From NCBI GenBank assembly GCA_014871385.1, contig CM026432.1:1071194-1135193 (forward strand): a stretch of DNA of 64,000 nt, given 5' to 3'. The notes under the pieces are model-generated. The model worked only from the letters and a program-made list of their open reading frames with translations, was not told the DNA's origin and did not search any database. Source of the DNA: Ceratodon purpureus. Its lineage: Eukaryota; Streptophyta; Bryopsida; Pseudoditrichales; Ditrichaceae. Every line of letters starts with the position of its first letter. The stretch's first letter is position 1. The position numbers were made by a program, and so were the translations under genes. This document shows, piece by piece, positions 44,937 through 55,187 of the stretch.

Positions 44937-47900
44937 TTACACGACATGGATTCCAAAAAAAAATGACATCCCCGCAACATTTGAGTACCAAAAAACCGTT
45001 GTCGGCTCCAACATAGCAATTTCGAGATCAAAATTTCTGATGACCCCTGACAATAATCTCAATTGATTGTCACCGATTATGAAACTAACACGACATGCAT
45101 GTAGAAAAAAACGACATCCCCACAACATTTGAGCACCAAAAAACCGTTGTCGGCTCCTACATAGCAGTTTCGAGATCAAACTTTCTGATGACCCCTCACA
45201 AAAATCTCAATTGATTGTCACCGATCATCAAAGTTACACGACATGCATCTAGAAAAAAACGACATCCCCACAACATTTGAGCACCGAAAAACCGTTGTCG
45301 GCTCCTACATAGCAGTTTCGAGATCAAACTCTCTGTTCATCCCTGACAAAAATCTCAATTGATTGTCACCGATTATCAAAGTTACACGACATGCATCTAG
45401 AAAAAAACGACATCCCCACAACATTTGAGCACCGAAAAAACTGTCGTCACATTCTACAAAGGAGTTTTGAGATCAAACTTTCTGCTGACCCCTCACAATA
45501 ATCTCAATTGCTTGTCATTGATTATCAAACTTACACGAGATGCATATAGAAAAAAACGACATCTCCACAACATTTGAGCACCGAAAAAACCGTTGTCCGA
45601 TCCTACAGAGCAATTTAGAGATCAAACTTTCTGATCATCCCTGACAAAAATCTCAATTGATTGTCACCGATTATCAAACTAACACGACATGCATCTAGAA
45701 AAAAACGACATCCCCACAACATTTGAGCACCAAAAAACCGTTGTCGGCTCCAACATAGCAGTTTCGAAATCAAAGTTTCTGATCATCCCTGTTAATAATC
45801 TTAATTGATTGTCACCGATCATCAAAGTTACACGACATGCATCCGGAAAAAAACGACATCCCCACAACATTTGAGCACCGAAAAAACTGTCGTCAGGTTC
45901 TACAAAGGAGTTTTGAGATCAAACTTTCTGCTGACCCCTCACAATAATCTCAATTAATTGTCATTGACTATTAAACTTACACGAGATGCATCTAGAAAAA
46001 AACGACATCCCCACAACATTTGAGCACCGAAAAAACCGTTGTCCGATCCTACAGAGCCGTTTAGAGATCAAACTTTCTAATCATCCCTGACAATAATCTC
46101 AATTGATTGTCACCGATCATCAAAGTTACACGACATGCATCAGGAAAAAAACGACATCCCCACAACATTTGAGCACCGAAAAAACTGTTGTCCGATCCTA
46201 CAGAGCAGTTTAGAGATCAAACTTTCTGATCATCCCTGACAAAAATCTCAATTGATTGTCACCGATCATCAAAGTTACACGACATGCATCAGGAAAAAAA
46301 CGACATCCCCACAACATTTGAGCACCGAAAAAACTGTCGTCAGATTCTACAAAGAAGTTTAGAGATCAAACTTTCTGCTGACCCCTCACAATAATCTCAA
46401 TTAATTGTCATTGACTATTAAACTTACACGAGATGCATCTAGAAAAAAACGACATCCCCACAACATTTGAGCACCGAAAAAACCGTTGTCCGATCCTACA
46501 GAGCCGTTTAGAAATAAACTATCTGATCATCCATGACAATAATCTCTATTGATTGTCACTGTTCATCAAAGTTACACGACATGCATCCGGAAAAAAACGA
46601 CATCCCCACAACATTTGAGCACCGAAAAAACCGTTGTCGGCTCCAACATAGCAGTTTCGAGATCAAACTTTCTGCTCATCCCTGACAAAAATCTCAATTG
46701 ATTGTCACCGATTATCAAAGTTACACGACATGCATCTAGAAAAAAACGACATCCCGACAACATTTGAGCACCGAAAATATCGTTGTCCGATCCTACATAG
46801 CAGTTTTGAGATCAAACTTTCTGATCATCCCTGACAAAAATCTCAATTGATTGTCACTGATCATCAAAGTTACACGACATGCATCTAAAAAAAAACGACA
46901 TCTCCACAACATTTGAGCACCGAAAAAACTGTTGTCCGATCCTACAGAGCAGTTTAGAGATCAAACTTTCTAATCATCCCTGACAATAATCTCAATTGAT
47001 TGTCACCGATCATCAAAGTTACACGACATGCATCAGGAAAAAAACGACATCCCCACAACATTTGAGCACCGAAAAAACCGTTGTCCGATCCTACAGAGCC
47101 GTTTAGAAATAAACTATCTGATCATCCATGACAATAATCTCTATTGATTGTCACTGTTCATCAAAGTTACACGACATGCATCCGGAAAAAAACGACATCC
47201 CCACAACATTTGAGCACCGAAAAAACCGTTGTCGGCTCCAACATAGCAGTTTCGAGATCAAACTTTCTGCTCATCCCTGACAAAAATCTCAATTGATTGT
47301 CACCGATTATCAAAGTTACACGACATGCATCTAGAAAAAAACGACATCCCGACAACATTTGAGCACCGAAAATATCGTTGTCCGATCCTACATAGCAGTT
47401 TTGAGATCAAACTTTCTGATCATCCCTGACAAAAATCTCAATTGATTGTCACTGATCATCAAAGTTACACGACATGCATCTAAAAAAAAACGACATCTCC
47501 ACAACATTTGAGCACCGAAAAAACTGTTGTCCGATCCTACAGAGCAGTTTAGAGATCAAACTTTCTAATCATCCCTGACAATAATCTCAATTGATTGTCA
47601 CCGATCATCAAAGTTACACGACATGCATCAGGAAAAAAACGACATCCCCACAACATTTGAGCACCGAAAAAACTGTTGTCCGATCCTACAGAGCAGTTTA
47701 GAGATCAAACTTTCTGATCATCCCTGACAAAAATCTCAATTGATTGTCACCGATCATCAAAGTTACACGACATGCATCAGGAAAAAAACGACATCCCCAC
47801 AACATTTGAGCACCGAAAAAACTGTCGTCAGATTCTACAAAGAAGTTTAGAGATCAAACTTTCTGCTGATCCCTCACAATAATCTCAATTGATTGTCACC

Positions 47901-49135
47901 GATTATCAAAGTTACACGACATGCATCTGGAAAAAAAGAACATCCCCACAACATTTAAACACCGATTATCAAAGTTACACGACATGTATCCGGAAAAAAA
48001 CGACATCCCCTCAACATTTGAGCACCGAAAAAACCGTTGTCGGATCCTACAAAGCATTTTGAAGATCAAACTTTTTGAAGACCCCTCGCAAAAATCATAA
48101 TTGATTGTCACCGATTATCAAAGTTACTTGACATGTATCCGGAAAAAAGACGACATCCTCACAACATTTGAAAACCGAAAAAAACCGCTGTCGGATCCTA
48201 GAGAGCATTTTGAAGATCAAACTTTTTGAAGACCCCTCGCAAAAATCTTAGTTGATTGTCACCGATTATCAAACTTACGCGACATGTATCCGGAAAAAAA
48301 ATGACATCCCTTCAACATTTGAAAACCTAAAAAACCGCTGTCGGATCCTACAGAGCATTTTGAAGATCAAACTTTTTGAAGACCCCTCGCAAAAATCTAA
48401 GTTGATTGTCACCGATTATCAAAGTTACACGACATGTATCCCGAAAAAAACAACATCCCCTCAACATTTGAAAACCGAAAAAACCGCTGTCGGATCCTAC
48501 AAAGCATTTTGAAGATCAAACTTTTTGAAGACCCCTCGCAAAAATCATAATTGATTGTCACCGATTATCAAAGTTACTTGACATGTATCCGGAAAAAAGA
48601 CGACATCCTCACAACATTTGAAAACCGAAAAAACCGCTGTCGGATCCTAGAGAGCATTTTGAAGATCAAACTTTTTGAAGACCCCTCGCAGAAATCTTAG
48701 TTGATTGTCACTGATTATCAAAGTTACACGACATGTATCCCGAAAAAAACAACATCCCCTCAACATTTGAAAACCGGAAAAGCTGCTGTCGGATCCTACA
48801 GAGCATTTTGAAGATCAAACTTTTTGAAGACCCCTCGCAAAAATCTTAGTTGATTGTCACCGATTATCAAAGTTACTTGACATGTATCCGGAAAAAAACG
48901 ACATCCTCACAACATTTGAAAACCGAAAAAACGGCTGTCGGATCCTACAGAGCATTTTGAAGATCAAACTTTTTGAAGACCCCTCGCAAAAATCTAAGTT
49001 GATTGTCACCGATTATCTAAGTTATGCGACATGCATGTGGAAAAAAACGACATCCTCACAACATTTGAAAACCGAAAAAACGGCTGTGGGATCCTACAGA
49101 GCATTTTGAAGATCAAACTTTTTGATGACCCCTGG
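44937..49135 (+). repeat. 149-bp tandem satellite A, about 28 copies
   Basis: Starting points of TTACACGACATGCAT recur at 44937, 45086, 45234, 45382, 45531 and 45680, so the unit is 148-149 bp. Each unit carries ACGACATCCCCACAACATTT and a GTTGTCGGATCC/GTTGTCCGATCC core. A block of at least 192 bp at 46572 is repeated exactly at 47167 (595 bp, four units), which shows a higher-order repeat. From about 47.9 kb a second subfamily takes over (GAAGATCAAACTTTTTGAAG, GACCCCTCGCAAAAATC). The short minus-strand frames across it are produced by the repeat and are not genes. The period is close to nucleosome-wrapped DNA length. Confidence 0.95.
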
Positions 49136-49139
49136 TTTT

Positions 49140-49300
49140 TTAGTTTCCCGAAAACCATTGTCGGATCCTACAATACGATTCGTGGTAGTTCAAATATCAC
49201 CGGACTTGCACTATTTTCGCGAATTCTAGCATGTAGAGTTAGTTTTTAACGCCGATATCATGAATATAAGCTCATTTGTCCAATAATTGGGTGATAATAG
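49140..49300. other. Junction between satellites A and B
   Basis: Single-copy-looking link that still carries TTGTCGGATCCTACAATACG, the shared core in near-palindromic form. Confidence 0.5.
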
Positions 49301-50618
49301 ACATTTAACCATACAATTTAACATGGTACCGCGATATTACTTGAACAAAATTACGACTGTCGGATCCGACAATGCATTTTGGACCTCTTAGTTTTACGAG
49401 ACCCTTGCCCAAATTTATAAAAAAAGCTTACTGAACAGCAGAGAATTTCGAGAATAAAATTTCTCGGACACACAGTACCACGATATTACTTGAACCAAAT
49501 TACGACTGTCGGATCCGACAATGCATTTTTGACCTATCAGTTTTACGAGTCCCGTGCCCAAATTTATAAAAATAGCTTACTGAACAGTAGAGAATTTGGA
49601 GAATAAAATTTCCTGGACACACAGTACCGCGATATTACTTGAACCAAATTACGACTGTCGGATCCGACAATGCATTTTTGACCTCTCAGTTTTACGAGAT
49701 CCTTGCCCAAATTTATAAAAATAGCTTATTGAACAGTAGAGAATTTGGAGAATAAAATTTCCTGGACACACAGTACCGCGATATTACTTGAACCAAATTA
49801 CGACTGTCGGATCCGACAATGCATTTTTGACCTCTCAGTTTTACGAGATCCTTGCCCAAATTTATAAAAATAGCTCACTGAACACTAGAGAATTTCAAGA
49901 ATAAAATTTCCTAGACACACAGTACCGGGATATTACTTGAACAAAAATACGATTGTCAGATCCGACAATGCTCTTTTAAGCTCTCAGTTTTACAAGACCC
50001 TTGCCCAAATTTATAAAAATAGTTCACTAAACAGCAGAGATTTTTGACAATAAAATTTGAGGGACAGACAGTACCGCGATATTACTTGAACAAAAATACG
50101 AATGTCGGATCCGACAATGCTCTTTTAAGCTCTCAGTTGTACAAGACCCTTGCCCAAATTCGGAGACATACCTCACGGGACAACACTTTTTTTTGACAAT
50201 AAATTTTGAGGGACACACAATACCACGATATTACTTGAACAAAATTACAAATGTCGGATCCAACAATGCTCTTTTAAGCTCTCAGTTGTACAAGACCCTT
50301 GCCCAAATTCGGAGACATACCTCACGGGACAACAGTTTTTTTTGACAATAAATTTTGAGGGACAAACAATACCACGATATTACTTGAACAAAATTACAAA
50401 TGTCGGATCCGACAATGCTCTTTTAAGCTCTCAGTTTTACAAGACCCTTGCCCAAATTTATAAGAATACCTCACTTAACAGCAGAGATTTTCCACAATAA
50501 TATTTAAGAAACACACAATACCACGATATTACTTCAACAAAAATACGAATGTCGGATCCGACAATGCTCTTTTAAGCTCTGAGTTTTACGGGACCCTTGC
50601 CCAAATTTGGAGACATAC
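49301..50618 (+). repeat. 149-bp tandem satellite B, nine copies
   Basis: The core (C/A/T)TGTCGGATCCGACAATG recurs at 49357, 49506, 49655, 49804, 49953, 50102, 50251, 50400 and 50549, an exact 149-bp step every time. Outside the core the unit (CAGTTTTACGAGACCCTTGC, ACCGCGATATTACTTGAA) does not resemble satellite A. The later copies contain GGAGACATACCTCA, identical to the sequence at the array's right edge, where it forms the 5' splice site (minus strand GAG|GTATGTCTCC) of the exon at 50619-50810. Confidence 0.95.
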
Positions 50619-50810
50619 CTCAGCATGAAACGCCTTTCCGTGCGCCAAATTCGCCACCGACTGCTCCTTATTGAACTTGCTTTGCAGCTTATCCTTTGCA
50701 TATTTGACTGCTTTCTCTACAGCATTCTTCATCTCAGCCCCGGTGTCTTGGTCAGGGTGGTCTGTTATCCAGAGCTGCACTGCCTCTTCAGCGACTCGGG
50801 CCATTGTCTC
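50619..50810 (-). pseudogene. Unknown gene, upstream exon next to satellite B
   Basis: 64 codons, phase 0 at both ends, from a TTACTCAG boundary to a GAG|GTATGT donor. The product is helical and charged (ETMARVAEEAVQLWITDHPD, EMKNAVEKAVKYAKDKLQSK). Composition and strand match the blocks at 44.0-44.9 kb, and a continuous in-phase join to 44909 (IKNHFDKVV...) is possible; it would need a 5.7-kb intron that is nearly all satellite. This exon itself has no lesion, but the downstream blocks do. Function unknown. Confidence 0.45.
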
Positions 50811-51189
50811 CTGAGTAAATCGACATGTCAATATTCCATTTTTTGGCACTTGTGATTTCGTCGGGATGTGGAAAATTTGTGTTCATTTGTACAATTTTTG
50901 AAGCACTTGTTCAAATATTGTAGCTAATTTTCTCATAGGTATAGGTAAAGTTGTAGCGCTAAATTGAGCTCTAAGAGAATAAATTTCTTGGACAAGGCAC
51001 AAAGGCAAGAAGTTTTTTGTTTTCATAATGTTGAAGAAGGGCCTTGGATTAAGAGTGGATCTTGTGAAGTAGATGCACCGGGTCAAAGGCACCAGGTCAA
51101 AGGCACCACGAACGGACACTTTATTCATGCCGGCCCCAATAACGGGTTGGGTATGATAAGTCAAATATTTCACCCAAATTGATAGGAAT

Positions 51190-52504
51190 TTCATTCGTAA
51201 AACTCAACATCGCAAAAAATCTCCAGGTCTAATTCATATAGGCGTTTAAGAAGCAAGGTGCGACATTCGTAGACGTACCAAAGATGAAACAAGCAGTAGA
51301 ACATGCAGAGCCAAACATAGAGCATTGGAATGGAAAGCTTCAATATCCTTTCTGCTGCATAAAGATAATTGCCCTTGAGTGGGTGCTGAGATTTGGACAC
51401 ACTGGGGTTTATATACTGCAAGACAGGTACAGAGAGTTATGAAGTAAACATCAACGTAAGATTAAGCAACCTACAAACAAGGACACCCAGAATCCATGCA
51501 TGGTACCATGCAATTGCGGATATTATTAGAGAACTATAGAACTTCAAAAAATAAAAATAAAAACCATCATAATGATCCCGGTCAAAAAATTCAGTGGAAA
51601 TTCCACTCTTCAGAAATTAAGCTGTGCATTAAGAATTTCCTGGTTAAAACCCAAAGTCAAAGAAAATCTACAGGAAGTGACTGCAAAAGGAAGTTCACTC
51701 TAATATCAACTCTAAAATGCAAGATAGACTAGGAAATGACCAGAAGAACTGTACCTGCTCAAACCTATCAAACCCAAAAATACAACCAACTTCCCCGCTT
51801 GCCGTAGCACCCAGCCTTTTTGAACTGTTTCAGAACGGGGTAGCTCAACTGAAAATACAACAAATCACCAACTTAGTACGAGTGCGTAGAAAGAATTGTT
51901 CTTGTCAGAAAACATCTCTATGACAGATACTAGAATGACAGAAATGACAGAAATGGCAACTCTTCGAAAAAAAACATACAATTCGTAACCACATCTCAAA
52001 TTGATTTATACTCAGAGCACCTAGACTACAGACACAAACCTTGGCCAAAAAATAGTTGATCACATTTTTCGCTGCGTATAGGTTTTAAAATAAATACCTG
52101 ATAACACAGAGTGGGAGCAAGCATGAAGTAAGCAATATTTTTTATTGTGAGATTATCCGGATACTCAACATTTTCTGCATGTTGCGGTATGTCGGGCTGC
52201 AACAAACCCAACAAAACTTATCAGCTACCAAAAAGATCCAGCCACTTGTGCATGGTCATGACTCTAGATAGCGGTCCAAATGTTAAAAGTGTCGAAAGTA
52301 GAGAAGATCAAGTAAAACTCACATTTGACAATAATATTCGAGCAGCTAGCAAATATAGATAATGAAAAACATCAACATACCTTTTCCCCATCTTTCAGTA
52401 TTTCTCGCAAGTCCTTGTTAGCGTGAGCGTAAGACAAAAGCTTCATCCACCCAGTTAGTGCAATGAGTATCAATACAAGACCTGGCAACAATGCGGATTG
52501 CACC
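51190..52504 (-). pseudogene. DGAT1: DGAT1 (diacylglycerol acyltransferase, MBOAT) fragment
   Basis: ER-membrane enzyme making triacylglycerol from diacylglycerol and acyl-CoA. Exons in order: 52504-52381 (LVLILIALTGWMKLLSYAHA), 52196-52098 (NVEYPDNLTIKNIAYFMLAP, then TLCYQ), 51848-51755 (VQKGWVLRQAGKLVVFLGLI) and 51415-51279 (YINPSVSKSQHPLKGNYLYA, RILKLSIPMLYVWLCMFYCL, FHLW). A degraded piece near 51200 (LEIFCDVEFYE) matches the next segment. These are the central MBOAT signatures of plant DGAT1. The third exon needs one extra base in the C/G run at 51837-51840 to keep SYPRS in frame, and its join to the fourth exon is not in phase. The N-terminus and the C-terminal active-site His/Asn region are absent. 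A gene fragment with introns retained. Confidence 0.85.
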
Positions 52505-52899
52505 CTGCCACCATTCAAGCACACTTTTCAACCATAATGTAATTTTAAGAAAGCAGTCACTAACTCATATGGAGAACCTGGTGAAGTTGTGGGAAGTAGT
52601 AAAAAGTTGCAACCATCAAAGAAAAGAGTGGTACGCTCTGGAATTCTTTTTGTTACTGTACTGCCACTATTGAAGTATTTATTGATATTCTGCTGCTATG
52701 TTATTTGCTTCTACATGAAACAAATCAAGGAGGTCACAGTTTCAATTTAGTTAATGGCTTATGTTCATTTGGATAGAGCTTGAGAGGGACAAGTTTCGTC
52801 TTGGTTTTTAGCTAGTGCCAGTGCCGTGAATTGGTTTTAATGATTCCCACGGTTATTAAATTTTTGGTTTGATCGCTACATGTGTAGAACGTGCCACAG
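52505..52899. other. Junction between DGAT1 and PICKLE fragments
   Basis: About 0.4 kb without a gene separates two oppositely oriented gene fragments. No terminal repeat or target duplication was recognised. Confidence 0.4.
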
Positions 52900-53865
52900 G
52901 TGAACCAGCTCCGTTAATGGAAGGAGAAGGCCGAGACTTCAGGGTCCTGGGCTTCAACCATAGGCAACGCTCTGTGTTTGTGAATGTCTTGATGAGGTGA
53001 GCTTGAGTATGGATGTACCAGAGATAGGTAGTTAGATGAGTCGAAGGATATCTTGTGAAGGAACTTGTGTTTTCAAGCAATGAGTTATTCATTAATGGAT
53101 GCCCTCTTGATCTAAAACTCAAAACAATGTATCATTCATGTGCACAGGTTTGGTTTAGGGGATTTCAGCTGGTCCGAGTTTATTCCTCGTCTGAAGCCGA
53201 AAACACCTGAAGAGATCAAGGAGTAAGAGATTATCACAACCCTGATTTGCCTTTCTGAGATTGTAGTCGTATGTCTCGTGCACTCTCAATCACATGGTCT
53301 TAAAGTATTTTGGTTTGGATTGTTTGTGAAAATAGCCTTCCGTAATCAATTTGGGTTTGACAGATACGGAACTTTGTTCTTAAGTCACATTGCGGAGGAT
53401 ATCAACAAGTCTCCCTTTTTCTCTGGTAAGAAGTAGTACTTGCTATTCCAACTCGTCTATTTCTTCGTATCTTCTATGTTGGAAAGATTTATGTATGAAC
53501 ATCTGCTTATATAATTAACGCCACGAAACTAAATGTTAAAATGCTTATATTTTGGGTTCGTTGCAGATGGTGTCCTCAAGGAAGGTCTTCGTATTAGATG
53601 TCTTGGTACGGCTGGCGATTTTGCATCTTATTCGTGACAAGGTTAACATCCCTCTCAATCTATCATTTAGGTCCTGTACTGTTGACATGAGCACTAGCAC
53701 TCTTTGCCTTCTGAGTATAGTCGTTTCTGTTTTTGCGCACTCTGTCCATGATTAAGTTTGCCTTGTGCTGCATTCAGGTTAAAGCTCTCACTGAAGACCC
53801 AGCAATGCCTCTTTTCTCCCAAGGGGCGCACATGTATCGTTATTATTCTTCATATGTCAGTAGTA
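52900..53865 (+). pseudogene. PKL: PICKLE/CHD3 chromatin remodeller fragment (five exons)
   Basis: Plant CHD3-type nucleosome remodeller. The exons cover the conserved region C-terminal to the helicase: 52900-52996 (EPAPLMEGEGRDFRVLGFNH), 53148-53222 (FGLGDFSWSEFIPRLKPKTP), 53364-53425 (YGTLFLSHIAEDINKSPFFS), 53567-53641 (DGVLKEGLRI, then DVLVRLAILHLIRDK in another frame) and from 53778 (VKALTEDPAMPLFSQ). All intron boundaries are GT-AG with correct split codons. The fourth exon has a frame change near 53595, where plant homologues read GLRIQDVLVRIA. The chromodomains, PHD finger and ATPase motor are absent. This is a short non-processed fragment, not a functional remodeller. Confidence 0.85.
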
Positions 53866-54446
53866 CCCACCAACATATCAAGAGTGGCCAATCGCGAGCA
53901 CTCTTAGAGCTGAACCAAAAACCGGAATTGATCAGCAATCCATACTGTCAAAAACCCAGACTCAAATCAGAATCGGAATAATCAAAACGTCAGCATCTTC
54001 ACGGATTTAAGAAATAACAACATTGCAACCAAAACACGTCATAACCAAGCCATAAAGAAGACCACTCACCTTCATTAAATTCTCAAAAATAAGCCGGCTG
54101 TTGACAGCAATCAAAACCACAATACAGAGATTGAACAGCCTCGCATGACTCTGCAGTGAAGAGCAAAGCATCCTTCAGCATTCCTGAAGAGTAATCCCCA
54201 GATCCCACACACGTCCGCACCCATACCGATCTTAAGAAAAAGGAAATGCAAACCTAGTATCACAGCTGAAACCTTAAAATCAACCATCATGAACAAAATC
54301 GAAGAACTTCTTCAATGATCAGCCCCAAAAACAAGACTCATCAACACCAAAACCAAAACCCTAAATCCCACCACCATCAATTCCAACCACAACATCCTTC
54401 ACAAAACCCACAAACAAACACTCATCAAATCACCATCTCAACATAC
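53866..54446. other. No supported gene
   Basis: Between the PICKLE and NOP58 fragments. A possible NOP58 intron or further exon may lie here, but I could not recognise it. Confidence 0.3.
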
Positions 54447-54690
54447 CTTCCGAGCAGCCTCCGCAGTCTCAAACTCCTTGTACAACTCCTGCAAACCCAA
54501 ACCCAAAACCCCGATAAGCAACCCCATCAACCAAAACCCACGACCGAAACTCACCAATCCCAATTCAAAAACGAGTTTCCACACCTGGACACTTACCTCA
54601 GAGGCATCGAGCTTGCCCTCGATGAGCATCTCGAAGAGAGCGAACCCAGCGGGCGTCTCGAAGAGCGCCAACTTGATGAACCTCGGTGTG
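54447..54690 (-). pseudogene. NOP58: NOP58 5' fragment (two exons), start codon lost
   Basis: NOP58 is a core protein of box C/D snoRNPs that guide 2'-O-methylation of rRNA in the nucleolus. The first exon (down to 54597) reads KLALFETPAGFALFEMLIEG and KLDASE, and the second (54488-54447) reads ELYKEFETAEAARK, as at the N-terminus of plant NOP58 (MLVLFETPAG...). Both junctions are GT-AG. The position of the usual initiator ATG is AAG here, and no other in-frame ATG lies just upstream, so translation would not start normally. Only about 40 codons are present before recognisable homology ends. NOP56 is the alternative relative but its N-terminus fits less well. Confidence 0.7.
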
Positions 54691-54734
54691 CACTCTCGCC
54701 ACCCCCACTCAGCGTGACTGAAAAGCTGGACTAA

Positions 54735-55082
54735 AGACGAGGCTGCAGTGAAAACTCAGTAGTAGCAGCAATTAAGATGCTCTGCTTCTAGTTTCCTCTT
54801 TCTTCACAGTGGGGGCGTCCGAGAGGCGGCGATGGCGCTGTCAAGGCAGCAGCAGCATCATGCGATCGCTCTGCTGCGAAAATGAAGCTCCTCGGGGGCG
54901 TCCGCCGCGCTTCATAACTACCCCGGTGGTTTGGAGATGTGTCCTCAGAGGTCTGTCGGATCCGACAATGAGTTTTAGCAAGTGTCCAATGCCGCCGGGT
55001 GGAGAGCGGATGCATACCCGGAGTTCAGACGTCCGGACTACCGTAGGGTTACTTGTGAGAGTGTGTGTGATATCCTTGTTAT
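54735..55082. other. No supported gene; isolated TGTCGGATCCGACA palindrome
   Basis: Contains a lone copy of the satellite core palindrome at 54954-54967. Short GC-rich frames here have no recognisable content. Confidence 0.4.
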
Positions 55083-55187
55083 TCGAGGGTGTATGTTAGG
55101 TCCGTGATATTTGCTAATTGAGGGTTAGGTTGAGGGTATATGTTAGGTCGAGGGTAAAGGTTAGATTGAGGGTAAATGTGAGGTCAT
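55083..55187. repeat. GAGGGT-based minisatellite, about 18 bp x 5
   Basis: Degenerate units of the form GAGGGTATATGTTAGGT repeat about five times. They are telomere-like in flavour but not true telomere repeats. Confidence 0.7.

Noticed and set aside
44937..50618. CRISPR-like array or tandem gene array on the minus strand (63-codon frames repeated)
   Set aside because: The unit is 149 bp with no alternation of conserved repeat and variable spacer, and the short frames arise from the satellite itself.
54315..54734. Plus-strand Gln/His/Asn/Pro-rich 139-codon frame
   Set aside because: It is antisense to the NOP58 exons and intron and its composition comes from CCAAAACC-type intron sequence.
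55083..55187. Interstitial telomere repeat
   Set aside because: The unit is GAGGGTATATGTTAGGT-like, about 18 bp, not the TTTAGGG heptamer.
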